Source: Gymnopilus junonius (lineage: Eukaryota > Basidiomycota > Agaricomycetes > Agaricales > Galerinaceae). From it: a DNA stretch of 64,000 bases. The stretch covers positions 1 to 64,000 of the forward strand of contig JADNYJ010000102.1 of assembly GCA_015501075.1 (NCBI GenBank), written 5' to 3'. Below, in pieces: positions 44,073-55,438 of the stretch. The notes beneath the pieces were generated by a model. It saw only the letters and a program-made list of their open reading frames with translations. It was not told where the DNA came from and made no database searches. The translations under genes were made by a program, and so were the position numbers. Numbering within the stretch: position 1 is the first letter of the stretch; every line of letters starts with the position of its first letter.

Positions 44073-44587
44073 ATGGAGGGCCTCCTGAGTCCTCAGGGCA
44101 CTACAAATACGGTTCTCTGTTCTCTTATCCCCAGCCTTTTCTTCCCAATCCAGGTCGTCCTCCCAGAACGTGCACTAACAGTGACGACCGGCTTCCCCAA
44201 CCGTGAGTTCATAATCCATGATCATCAGCTTTATTTATGTCAGAAGAAAGAGCTAACTTTGGCACTGAAGTCGTGGACTCAAATTCTAGGTTAGCAATTC
44301 ATTCGGAAGATTCAACTCAAGCCAGCGAGATTAATCCTTGTAGTGCATTTCGTACCGATCTATCCGAATCCGAAGATTCTGAAGCTTTGCGTATATACAT
44401 ACAGCGAAAAGCGCCAGCAGATTTGCAAGGTATTCGTTCCATCATATCTGCGTATCCATCTCCCAGGCTAAATTCCCGCGGAATCACTTCCTTGCTAGAC
44501 ATCGCTTACTCCTTCCACACGCTGAGACCACGCCCAAAGTGGTCTGCTGAACGTGCACACGACATAACAAACCCGATTCTCACCTAA
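44073..44587 (+). CDS. possible small gene, unknown product
   Basis: Exons 44073-44111, 44154-44202 and 44244-44587 can be joined in frame to 143 residues. The first intron would be only 42 bp, at the low end for this genome, so the start is doubtful. The last exon has an open frame of 116 codons with balanced composition (SEDSEALRIYIQRKAPADLQG). No domain is recognisable. It could equally be a chance frame or a fragment. Confidence 0.3.
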
Positions 44588-45032
44588 TCTAAAATCGCAT
44601 CCCTCAAAAGGGCTCTAACTCGAACCATCGTAGCGTGAGCTTAGAAGGAACTGTGCTCGAGTACAGATAGCCTACTGAGTAATTAACTCCCGGTTTCCCC
44701 CTATTCGCACCTGACTAACACGATCCGTTCTCTCTGACGTCGCTTGCCCCTTTCGTCTTACCCCGCACAATTGCTGCGACCACCCCTTACCCCGCACTCA
44801 TCTCCTTTCCTGTCTCTCACCGCTGCCACCGATCACTGATCAACCTCAAGGAGGCATTTGCACCTGTGAATCTCTTTTAGAACATAACACCTGAACCGAA
44901 CAACAAGGTTACACTTGTTCAAGCATCCCGTAGATTATCACATTCCCGCGACACTCTTCAAATCAAGCATCAAGCTTAGACTCGACATTTCCTTAGAGCA
45001 AGGGCAACTCACCTATTCAGATCAATACCAAG
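44588..45032. other. upstream region of the carrier gene
   Basis: No gene is seen here. The stretch is C/T-rich from 44690 to 44830, as is common in fungal promoters, and leads into the ATG of the mitochondrial carrier gene at 45033. Confidence 0.5.
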
Positions 45033-46741
45033 ATGTCGTCTGCACCAGCCTCCGTTGCGGCGGTCGTCGCTCCAGCCAAGAAACAACCTTATCCCTTCTG
45101 GTTGGGAGGTGTGGCTGCTACGATAGCGGCTTCCATAACACAGTGCGTTTCTATCTCATACCTTTCATTTCGAAGAAAACTAATTCATATTCTGAATTCG
45201 ACTAGTCCCCTAGATCTAACTAAAGTTCGCTTACAAGCTTCGGGGGATAAACGTATGATAGAGAGTATCAAGAAGACGTACAGGACTGCAGGTGTTCGTG
45301 GTCTCTTTGACGGTATCTCCGGAACATGGCTTCGTCAGATGTCATACTCGATGTGTCGGTTCTGGGCATATGACGAGAGCAAGAAGCTATTGGGTGCAGG
45401 AAAGGATGCCCCAGCTTGGAAGCTGGCTGCTGCTGGAAGCATGGGTACGTCATTATTCTGATACGCTTGCGACCGAAATGTGCTGACTTCGCGACAATAG
45501 CTGGCGGTATCGCTGGCTTCGTTGGAAACCCTGGAGGTATGGCATCCCTCAAATGTGGATATCATGTTTTTACTAACATCGCAATGTATCTTCCAGAGAT
45601 CGTCATGGTCCGTCTACAAGGTGATTTTGCCAAACCTCCAGAAAAGAGGTTCAACTACAAGCATTGTTTCGACGCTCTCTTTAGGGTGAGTAGTGCTTTC
45701 GGTACTTTCGGTGCTTTCTTCCTTCTTTTCTTCTGCTCTCTCTGTTTTTCTGGTTCCTCTGTATGTTTTTGCGTTTGTGTGTTTTTTCTCGAGGACCGGA
45801 ATGCGGGGTAAAATAGGGGTGGAGACATCCGGAGTATAGCTGCGCCTACGTCATGTGTTATACAAAACAGAGGTCGACGGGGCAAGACGGGGCAAGGCGG
45901 GACAATTATGTTGCCGGTCCGGTCAAGGGAATGACGTCATGGGCTGTCAGTCTACCACTTGTAACTCGTGACGGTTATATTGTCCGCTCTTATTTTCTCT
46001 CTTCGAACATTCTCTGGTACAATGGCGAAATATACTAACAACATAATTTCAGATGGTGCGAGAAGAAGGTGTTTCCTCCCTGGCACGCGGTGTTGGCCCC
46101 AATGTATTCCGTGCCGTCCTAATGAATGCTAGTCAGCTGGCTTCGTCAGTTCTTCGCGTTCTCGAATTTCATGTGACCTAATAATTAACTCGATTATTCA
46201 TTCACTAGATATGACTTCTTCAAAGCCGAACTATTGAAGACTCCTTATTTCAAGGACAATATCATGTGCCATTTCACAGCTAGTTTCGCTGCAGTAAGTT
46301 GTCAAGATGGTCTCACGGATATATCATTACATGGTTCTTCTATAGGGAACTGTAGCAACAACCGTTTGCTCCCCCGCGGATGTGTTGAAGGTATGTAACC
46401 TTCTAGTTTTGGAATATCCCTTTTTTGATGTGACTTCAATTTTTGTTTGACAGAGTCGCATCATGAACGCTTCAGGTCCAGGATCAAACGTACGTATCAC
46501 ACTCCTTTTATCTCCTTCATATTTTATTCTAGGACCTGTTTGATTCTTACGGAGCTTTGTTTAGTCCACCATCGCTGTCATTAGACAGTCAATGAAGACC
46601 GAGGGACCTATGTTCATGTTCAAGGGTTGGGTTCCTGCCTGGACACGTCTTCAGCCCACGACCATTTTGATCTTCCTCACCCTAGAGCAGTTGAAGAACG
46701 CCGTGGATTTCTCGAGATCGAAGGGCTTCACATACCTTTGA
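45033..46741 (+). CDS. DIC1: mitochondrial carrier, dicarboxylate type
   Basis: Nine exons (45033-45142, 45206-45444, 45501-45536, 45597-45685, 46053-46144, 46209-46293, 46346-46390, 46454-46489, 46565-46741) join in frame to 302 residues, the usual size. Three carrier repeats are visible through their signature motifs: HPLDLTKVRLQ (~37), NPGEIVMVRLQ and SPADVLKSRIM. Between them lie RGLFDGISGTWLRQMSYSM and a GVGPNVFRAVLMNASQLASYDFFK block, close to fungal dicarboxylate carriers that exchange malate or succinate for phosphate across the inner membrane. The second motif has Glu in place of Asp, as seen in some family members. Intron 4 is 367 bp, about seven times its neighbours, and holds a TGACGTCA palindrome. 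The symbol is by family similarity. Confidence 0.88.
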
Positions 46742-47835
46742 GGCGTTAAGAATATCTAACATGGACTTCGATCATTGCCTTGTAATACCGGTCCCCACCG
46801 CATTCTGGATTCGGATACGAGGTCTTCCATTCTGTGATTGGGGATAGGTGGAGGAGATAAGGTGTGGCTGACATATTCTTTCTTTGTTTCTCGTCTTCTA
46901 CGCCACGTTCGTCGTTATGCTGTACTGCGGCGTGAGAGGCATTTCCCTCAGCAATACCCTGGATGGAGGTGATTTGGTAGGCAGTGGAGGCATTTCTTTT
47001 GTAGAAGTAGCGCATTACGTATCATGGATGTACTTTTGAGTTGTTAGCTTTAAACGACGTGTTTTAAATCGGAATCTTGCAGATGAATATTTAGAATTTG
47101 GCTTTCGAAGCCATTTGGAAGTCCGTGATTCATAGGTGAAATGAACATGCTGCTATGCCATTATTATCCCTTTAGTGGTATGACATATGTCATACGTAAC
47201 CCAATCTGCTCAGACCGCCGGATGGATCGGACAATTTATACAAGAATGAATATAACTCACGCGTAGCGGTGGCGATCCTACACTTGTATACTGTTACTAA
47301 CCAATATTTTTTAGTCCCCAACGCTTCTGAAATAAGCATAATTTTCAAATTTCTCCGTGGATCAAAGTGTTCCAGAGAGTACTTTTTTTCTTACTACATC
47401 CTCGGTTGACTTTTGAGGACGTGAAGAAAGGCCGACTCGGGATGACTGTTCGATAGCCAGCGTGAAGCAGGCACGAGTTCGAAGTAATACTGTACTGCCG
47501 GTAATACGTAAGATTCAGAAGGCTTGGAAGTGAGTTGCACAGATATAGTAAATTTTCCGACCCCCAATCATTCACGCCGCGGCAACTAAAATGGACCGGA
47601 TTTCGATGTTCTGAAGCTTAACCTCCCGTAACAAAAGTAGTGCTCTACTCGGATTACCGTTTCAAAAGCAAGTTGTATCTTCCTCTGCAGAATATAAAGG
47701 GCGCCTAGTACATTTTAGAATATCCACCCGTCTTCAAGTCGGATACGCAATTTGTATCGTTATAGTGACTTTTGGTAAGTTTCGTCGGACAGTGGACATG
47801 GGCTGTTCTACTCACTGTAATTTCCCAGGAACACC
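46742..47835. other. intergenic, nothing seen
   Basis: About 1.1 kb between two plus-strand genes with no coding exon, RNA gene or repeat recognised. A TATAAAG-like sequence near 47693 may belong to the promoter of the next gene. Confidence 0.55.
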
Positions 47836-48690
47836 ATGCAAGTGATGTACAAGATTCTGATGACAGCGTATACGTTATGCCTCCATTTTGTATTCTTCAA
47901 GCACCTGCGCTTCAGGCCACGAGCAAATCATCCCCTTGTGATTGCAAATGATACCATTCTTGGTATCCATTTACTTACAAGCTATGATCAATGGGCGACT
48001 GCGTTGAGCATGCGGGATCGCGTATGGAAAGGTACTTCTGTGGCATCCACACTTCTCCTGTCGTTCGTCATCTTTTGTTCATTTGCCCGAGGCTTTTGGC
48101 GAATATTCTGGTTTAGATCCTCTCTCGCCCTCCTTCAAATTGATCTCGTAAACACCAACTATATAGGCCGAACATTCGCCCTACTATCTTGCCTGTTCGC
48201 CAGTTCAGGCCTGATCGCTGCAGGGCTATGTCTATTGATCAGACGCAAACAGCTCGACAAGGACTGCAGAAAAAAATGGATCAATGTATAACCTTTTCAA
48301 GCCTCTTTCCTGAGAGCTCATTTATTCGATATTTAGGCATCCCTTGTATCAACTTCACTGGAGTCATTGGATTTCTGGACATGTCTGGCCTTTCCGACTG
48401 AAATGATAATTTGGCAGGTAAAATGTTTTCTGAAACAAATCGATGAAGTTCTCAATATTGCGTATAGGTCGCTTATTTACTGCCTATCAACATTATTTAT
48501 CATCGCGTGGACAGGCTACCAAAGTAGTGTGGAGGGGCAGAAGAACCTCGTCGGTGGTAGTATATTGACTGCGATTTCCTTTGCAAATTTCCTCAAAATT
48601 CTGCGAATATTACGCATGATGGGTCCGACAACACGAGTTGCCGATTTTTTTAGGTGTACACCTAGCAAGGCACGTTTACAAGCATTTTAA
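47836..48690 (+). CDS. multi-spanning membrane protein, unknown function
   Basis: Exons 47836-48285 and 48337-48690 give 267 residues. About six hydrophobic segments are visible, for example MTAYTLCLHFVFF, SVASTLLLSFVIFCSF, GRTFALLSCLFASSGLIAAG, YCLSTLFIIAWTG and SILTAISFANFLKIL. Short basic loops lie between them and the tail is basic. No transporter or receptor signature is recognisable. This kind of six- or seven-helix protein occurs in many copies in mushroom genomes. A possible donor-acceptor pair at 48418/48468 was not used because the unspliced frame continues through hydrophobic helices to a natural stop. Confidence 0.62.
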
Positions 48691-49265
48691 CCGGAGCCAA
48701 AGGCAGATGATCGCAAGCCGAAAATGTTTTCTCTTTCCTTCTTGAGACTTGGTCATGTGAGCGGCCAATGTGCACGCCTAGATTATTTCCAGATTATTTT
48801 GCGAAATAAAGAAACCCTTTTGCGAAAGACCTAGCGTCCCGGGAACATGATCCCAATATCACGTAGAAAAGTGGGGGAAAGACACTTAGGTTAATCCGGC
48901 TTGGAAGCCATTAGAAAGCTCAGGCTACAGAAGCGAACCTGCCTGCAGAAAATCATTTTTAAAAGAGTTTCTGGCCAAAGAAATTTCTAGATCTGATAAT
49001 GACAACATTTTCACACCCAACACGCGCTTCAAGCAAAAGCCGCTATCCTCCAAGGCATGTGGTCTTAAAATTAGACGGACAGATCTGCTCAGTCATATTC
49101 AATTTGCCGAGGAAGAGGAAAAGGAAGAGGATGCGAATATAGTCCGACTGAGTAAAGAGCTATTATATTGAATACTAATTTAAAAAAACAGACTTGAAAG
49201 CTGTAAAAAAAGGATGGACTTCAGCTGACAGACTGAAGTTGAAATACGGTGGGCTCCTCCATGGA
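48691..49265. other. convergent spacer
   Basis: Spacer between the membrane-protein gene (plus) and a minus-strand gene. No gene or repeat recognised. Confidence 0.55.
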
Positions 49266-50178
49266 TCAAAAGTAAGTGCTGTGGGACGTGGATGACATAT
49301 CAGAATAATAAGGGTTAGACGATGTTTCCACCATTGAGTCATAGATGGTATTGTCATGCACCCTCTGTAAATGGGTGACTTGGTGGTTCATTGCGAGTGG
49401 GTTGCAGGGAACTGATATGTCTGGTCCAGTGCTGTACAGGTTCTCGGACACAGGCTGTTCGCGGTACTGATAATTAGAGCCGTCAAAATCTTGGTGATGG
49501 ATGTTGTATGAATGATGAGGTAGATAGTATATCATCTGAGAAGGTATCTCAGCACCTCCCCCATGCTGCTAATAGCCTTGGTCAGCTGGCCACAACTAGT
49601 GAGTGAAATGCTCACATGAGAACTCAGAGTCGTAGGCCAGGAATAGGCAACCTGTTTCGAAAGAGGGACCAGTGAGCCGGAATCCGGTCCTTGACTAAGA
49701 ATGACTTGGGCAGCTTGGTCTGATATTTGAGCGTCTGGATTCGGACTTGCGTTGCCATCAGAGTTTGACCAGCCAAACATATACATAGGCGCCGGTGTCG
49801 AAGGATTATCATTGACAAAGGGAATCAAATCAGGCATCGGGATGGGTACCTCAGGAGATGCGCTAGCCTGAAATTTTGGTGCGAGGGGAAGAAACAAACC
49901 CGCCTCCGCTACCTTGCTCTTCTGAATGCGCCTATAAAATATATCGGGATACGAAGAGCTCAAGCAAACTCAAAAATACTGACCTGGTAAATCCATGTTG
50001 AAAAAACTATGGTTGAAGAGCCCGAGGTCAGTCAAGCGTTGTAACTCATGTAACGACGACATACCTCATCACGTATGTGATCTAGCTTACGCTGCTTGTA
50101 TTTTCTGGTCGACTCCTTCTTAGATCCTTTGAATATCTGTTTCTTGGTCCTAGTGTATTCGTTGTTATTTTGATCCAT
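49266..50178 (-). CDS. unrecognised protein with basic N-terminus
   Basis: Exons 50178-50065, 50006-49984, 49931-49616 and 49568-49266 join in frame to 251 residues. Residues ~10-40 are strongly basic (TRTKKQIFKGSKKESTRKYK), which could be a nuclear signal or DNA-binding helix. The rest is rich in Pro, Ser, Asn, Tyr and His (VPIPMPDLIPFVNDNPSTPA; YYLPHHSYNIHHQ), so the whole looks like a regulator with a disordered activation region. No bZIP heptads or zinc ligands are visible. Intron phases agree throughout, including a 23-bp exon. Function unknown. Confidence 0.5.
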
Positions 50179-51184
50179 GTTAGAAAGGACGGAGAACTGG
50201 GGGATGCTGGATTTGAGGAAGATATATATAAGCTTTAACTTTGCCCTTTCTGAGTTATCTCGGACCAAGGCGATGTTACTTGAACTCGTGTTTGAGGCGA
50301 TATAGATGTTCGATGGGTGAGCTTCTTTCTGGTCCAGACATAGTTCTTTTGATTGATCTGTTTCGGCCGATCAAACCTGGCCATGGCGCCCATATTTTTT
50401 GTCTTTCGTCAGTCTTTGTATGGGCTGCATCGAGCCTTGGGCAGAAAGACAATTGCGCTATCTATCTGAAAATCCTGTTCTTTCCGAAGCACTATGATCC
50501 GAACTGCACTCTCTTTCATCATCATGAGCCATGGATATCATCCAGCTCAGGAAATGAATTTTTGAAAGGGGCAGTACAAGCTTAACTGACAGAACAGATG
50601 ACGGGTGTATAACACGGTGCACGGATGCCAGATCTTGCCGCTTTAGTAAATCAATGAATGCGAGAGCTCCGCGCCATAATTGACTCACCCTACCGAACAC
50701 GGAGAGAGAATAACGACTTCATGCAAAGAAGCCGCTTACCATGCAACACATGCTGGCATGCTTTCGGGCTCATTGAGAGAATAACAATTAACTTTACGGA
50801 TGAGGTCGTATTTGGATTACACGCTGCTCGGTGCCTATTATCCGCAGATACCAATGCGACAAATCAACTGGGAGTTTGGGAGAATGTCGAGCAGGGATGG
50901 TCGGTGTTTAACGACAATATCCGACCGGACAGGTGAAGGCAGCCGAAAGGGGCACCATGCGTGAACCATTGGCGTACTGCGGCTTGGGATCTATTCTTGA
51001 CCAAAAATGCCCATCGTTATGAAAGCGCAAGGCCCACCCACTGCCCACCCGCACACATGGTACATCCTACTATCCTCCACTGCCCTCCGAAGATATAAAG
51101 AATTTGATAGCCGGACTTTGCGGCCACTTATTGTATATGCGACAGACTGCTTTAATACATAGATAGACCTGTGGGTGCTACAAC
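50179..51184. other. intergenic, no convincing gene
   Basis: Upstream region of the minus-strand gene at 49266-50178, then sequence without coding exons up to the MITE. The 8-bp left target duplication of that element is at 51177-51184. Confidence 0.55.
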
Positions 51185-51667
51185 AGGACCCCGGACAATA
51201 GGCTCAAATGTCGGATCCAAAAACGGACAGATCTCACGAAATTCCGGCCGTAGGCCGGAGGAAAAATGGACAGAAATCATAGGGTGGAGGGTGTGAGGCC
51301 GGATCCAGAGTACGGACACCAGCTGTCATATTCTCGTAGGCCATGTCCGAAAACGGACAGATATCCCAATGGTAAGTGAGAGTTGTGCACCGAAATCTCG
51401 AGCTCGTTTGTTCGAGCCTTGACTATGTCATTATTTTACTTGTTTAGATCTCGTAGTCGGAGGACGTCCCCAGAGTTCTGAAATGCGGGAAAATGCATAA
51501 AAACCGGTTTTCTGACCAAATTTAGGGATTTTAAGGCCAGACAGGATTTCGAAAATTCACTGAGGCTAGAGTAAAAACGGACAAAATTTTTGAAAATCGG
51601 TACGGACAGAAGACCGAAAATTTGGGTATTTTGGGATCCGACATTTGAGCCTATTGTCCGGGGTCCT
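51185..51667. mobile_element. 483-bp non-autonomous DNA transposon (MITE), hAT-like by target duplication
   Basis: Perfect 34-bp inverted terminal repeats lie at 51185-51218 and 51634-51667; they begin AGGACCCCGGACAATAGG and end at a GGATCC. The element is flanked by an exact 8-bp direct repeat, GCTACAAC, at 51177-51184 and 51668-51675, as left by hAT transposases (P-type elements also give 8 bp). The interior has no transposase frame. It repeats ACGGACAGA-like words on the same strand (near 51223, 51270, 51352, 51602), possible transposase-binding subterminal motifs. Exact repeats and duplication point to a recent insertion. Confidence 0.9.
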
Positions 51668-51930
51668 GCTACAACCCGGCAGAACTTTAAGAAGTTCAGG
51701 GACATGTCATCGCTTGCTTTGAAGGTTGCTACCCACACAGCCTGAACGTAAACGGCACCATAAAGCTCCCCATAAATATCTAGAGTGGACGTGCATTACT
51801 AAAAAAGTAAAAGCAGACAAATACAGAGGAAAGTCGAAAACCACAATTCCGTTTGCTGAATTCGCAAAAGGTGTCGAATTGACACCAATGCAAGTGTAGC
51901 AGCAAAGAGAATGAGGCATCCTAAAAAGGA

Positions 51931-52117
51931 ATCCCCGACAACACAAGCCAATACTGCAATAGCAAGGTCATCACGTCCACGGGATGCAAGCAGAGCCCAA
52001 GGAGCTAGGGTTGCAAAAATAAGATAACCAATGATGGAGGCGGTGCCTCCATAATAGTGGTTAAACTATTAAGAACAGATACTACACTTGATCTAAGCCA
52101 AAAGGCCAGAGTGGTAA
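51931..52117 (-). ncRNA. U2 spliceosomal snRNA, copy 2
   Basis: The minus strand carries the same U2 5' region as copy 1 (GGCCTTTTGGCTTAGATC, then AAGTGTAGTATCTGTTC), the same GGAGGCACCGCCTCC hairpin and a Sm site AUUUUUG. Differences from copy 1 lie mainly in the 3' third and are mostly transitions. The terminal loop here reads AUUGCAGUAUU, so it keeps the AUUGCAGUA core of the canonical U2B''-binding loop that copy 1 lacks. The TATA-containing upstream block is conserved. This copy looks fully functional. Ends are placed by comparison and length. Confidence 0.9.
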
Positions 52118-52129
52118 GGATTCGAAATT

Positions 52130-52148
52130 GTGGGCGCGATGTTTATAT
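52130..52148 (-). promoter_or_regulatory. TATA-containing snRNA promoter element, copy 2
   Basis: Minus-strand CATATAAACATCGCGCCCAC precedes U2 copy 2 at the same distance as in copy 1; bases between it and the RNA start differ. Confidence 0.6.
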
Positions 52149-53214
52149 GCAGGCCCTAATGTGCACGGACCACCGTTCGCTGACTTCATAATTATTTCAC
52201 GTGACTTAGCTTAATTCGAGTACGTTACACTGGGGAAATAACACCATATTAAGTCTTGAAATATAGTAAATTGAATGGTAAAAATAGTTTATAAACTTTT
52301 ACCATATTTTGTACCCATAGTAATGATGAAAGATATGTGACCAGTATTGCGTCCCCAGTGGTCAACTCGTCTTTACATTGACAGCATTGGATGCTTTCTA
52401 CTCTGTTACCCGGTCCATTACCCGGTCAGCAGCTCAACACATGGTTAGTACCTGGTCAGCTCCCCAGTCAATACCCGGCCATAGTAATCTGAATTAAATC
52501 ATCAGTAACTGGTGGCTGCAATCACCTTCACCTTCTGATCTAGTTTGGACTCCAGTTTTAAATATTATTTCAACGGTTGGCAGGCCGGGGACTATTTTCC
52601 CTTTCATTTAGACTGGAGTTGACATTCTCCATCTTTCGTCGTGTAAATTGTGTACATCCCGAAGCCGACTCCCGCTTCCGTCGACCCATACAAGTAGCCG
52701 TTCTCAACAACAGCTCCTTGAAAATATGCTCCTGAGGATTTTAATTTTTATTCAATGACCTTTTAATCTAAATAGTCACATGAATGAAGGTCTTGTGCTC
52801 GCCAGCAGAGCATGGCCCTCACCCAACAAGTACATGCTATGCACTCATCCTTCCGTCATCCCCGATAATAGACTCCTTAGAAGGCAAGAACAGCCCAGAA
52901 AACCCATGGGAAAGGAAAGTGATACCAACAAACAACAAACCGAGGGGAGCTACTTCGAGGCAGGCAAAAGAACTCATTTGAGAATCGGCATGATTTGTAT
53001 GTGATACGCAGGATAAAATTACATGCATGGTATATACCTTGTGAAATTAATAATGTATAGACCCTGTGTAGATGTGTGTAACGACAGACTGGTCCAAATA
53101 TAGGGAAGCAGATTGTGCGTAGATACTGGATCAAATCCGCCCGCCTTTAATAAACCACGGAGGATCAGGTCTTGAGGCCTAGGGTGCATTATACGCCGCC
53201 AGGGACGAAACATA
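52149..53214. other. intergenic; short TACCCGGTCAG repeats
   Basis: No gene seen. Between ~52405 and 52480 the words TTACCCGGTC, TTACCCGGTCAGC, GTACCTGGTCAGC and ATACCCGGCC recur, a small imperfect repeat of unknown meaning. The right end should be 3' untranslated region of the protease gene. Confidence 0.5.
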
Positions 53215-55438
53215 TCATAACCACCAAATCCATAAGGACATTAAGGAGCACGCGAGAACCACATGCATCCAAGAGGCACACGTGTATGAAAGAGACCCGA
53301 GAGCCTTTGGGTCGACACGGCGAGCACCGCTTGACGTCCGCTGTGTGCCTGTAGAGCTCGTGGTGGCTTGAGGTAGCCCATTAGAATCAGTCTGCAGTGA
53401 GGTGAATGTTCCACTGGGCGGCGGCTGCGACACGGCTGATATGGTTCGTTCAACAGAACGTTATAATGAGCACCGCCTTAAAAATCGAGGTAAAAAAAAA
53501 GAAGAAACGAACCTGGAAAGTTGTTGTTAGCCTTGGCGGCTGCCGCTACAGCTGCTATCATCTTGTCGCTCGCATCGCTGGGTACGGTCGACAAGAAGCC
53601 CATCTTGGGCGGGTCGTGGGTCGGGTATGTCAGATTCCCATAATAGAACGCTGACAATACACTAGAAGCGGCACCAAGTTATCAGTTCAGCAAACATGGC
53701 AGAAAAGATAATCAACAATCAATCATACCTCTTCAAGAAGGGCGTCCCCACACTCCACTGGAACTGATACCCACCAGCCTGAGGCGCATCGGTGGCCGCC
53801 AGGTTAGCCTCACAGGTCTTTACATCGTTCACCAATGCCTGGGTGACGAAGTCGCGGGGGTCAACAGGGAACAAGACACCTCCGATCTTAAAAGCGAGCG
53901 TGTGTGGTTGAGAGCATGAGAATTGGCCTTTGGGACCCAGTTTGCTTTGGATCAGAGAGATGAGGTCAGAGGGTCCACGGATGAGGGAGTTGCCCTGGTT
54001 CGGTTGGGTTAGTTGACTGGATGAATTTCGGAAATTTAAGGACGTACTGTGTCGACAAGAGCCGAGAGGCCGTTGGTAGGCGGTGATACTGTAGAGTTAG
54101 GCAGCATTTCACCATCAAAATAGACACCATCAAGCATGATTTCCCAAGTGATAGGATATACCTATGCGCCAACGACGTATCAGCATAACCACCTTAACGA
54201 GAAAGAAATAAAACACCCACTTCTTCAGGTGAATTTGGGGGGGCTGGCAACCCCCCTTCGGAAGTCGTGTACAACCGTAGCGGGACCCAAGTCAATTTGT
54301 TAGAAGTAACGCCACTAGGAAGCTCTCCGATGCTAAGCTGTCCCACAGCCCCACCGACGTCGATAGTGTCCCGCTGTAAAGTGACACTAAACATGGGCGA
54401 GGTTAACCCGCTCTGCGTGACAAGTCTAGGGACGAAAGGCCCGTATGTCGAGTAAGAAGAGAAGATGGTGTATACACCGCTTGATACCGTCATAGTCGTT
54501 GTCTGCCGTGATATCACGCCTGGAGATACTTTGCCAAGGAGGCTGGGTACATCAGGGAACTTGGGCATCCATAAATTTAGCTTCGAGAGATTTGGGAAGG
54601 GCGAGCCAAGTTTGATACCGAGTTTCGTGAGAGGCGAAGACTTGAGAACGTCCCGTCGTTTAGGATTCCCCGTTTGATGGCTCTGAGCGACGAACAAGTT
54701 ATTCCAAATGACACTACCAACGTAAATCGATGAGGAACAGCGTGAATCAGGATTGGATAGAAGGTACCTATTGATTGGAAAACCAAGCCCAAATATACCT
54801 GCTGAGCCTGTTTCGACTAAGCTCGTGTTTGTCTTGTTAATGGCGCTGAAATATTGGTTCTGCAGCGTTACCCCCGCTAACGAGATAGTGTCGTCTCCGA
54901 TCTTGCCGTCAGCGTAGGTACCAGTGGTCGAATCGCCATAAAGTAATGCGACGTCCACGCCAGAGTATTTGAAGCTTGCTTGGGGATATACCCTGCCTCC
55001 GCCTGTGCAGCCTGTTGTGCAAGCGTCTGACATTACCCATAGGTCGGAAGAGCCGGTGTCTTTGAAGGCGTTGAGAAATGGACAGATTATGAACCCCAAG
55101 ATCAGCCTCACCGAGAATGAGAGATGTTGTAATCCCGCCAATAGTCAAGAGGACGCTATATGAGCTGTTCGGCGTACAGTTAGCGTGAGCACGAAAAAAA
55201 AGTTCGGGAGTGCTCACATATCGACATAGTCCCCAAGACCAATAGCCGAACCTACACCTCTCCTCTCCAATCCACGTGCCTCTCTTTTCAGAATGGGCAA
55301 GTGAATCCCGCCCGCCGTCCGTTTTGTGTACTTGTTGGCAAGCTCCTCTAGAGCGGCTTCCTGAGATTGTGTCGGAACAGCACATGCTACCGAGACCAGC
55401 AGAAGGTAAAGAAAAATCGAAAGAAAGGACAGAAGCAT
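53215..55438 (-). CDS. secreted, probably GPI-anchored aspartic protease (pepsin family A1)
   Basis: Seven exons (55438-55218, 55164-55112, 55059-54221, 54161-54048, 53994-53729, 53661-53513, 53435-53215) join in frame to 620 residues. A signal peptide (LLSFLSIFLYLLLVSVACA) and a propeptide with a KR site come first. The first catalytic motif DTGSSDLW is at ~92, with its Asp codon split by intron 2, and the second (ALVDTGNS) is at ~408. Between them is the flap region (LLYGDSTTGTYADG) and FGLGFP. The C-terminus is Ser/Thr-rich and ends in a hydrophobic helix (HVVLACSLMSLWIWWL), the pattern of a GPI signal, as in yapsin-like cell-surface proteases. Two active-site aspartates are present, so it should be active; substrate unknown. 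Confidence 0.9.

Noticed and set aside
48418..48468. Possible intron (GTAAAA..TATAG) in the membrane-protein gene.
   Set aside because: Splicing shifts into a frame that stops after 18 codons; the unspliced frame keeps the hydrophobic helices to a natural stop.
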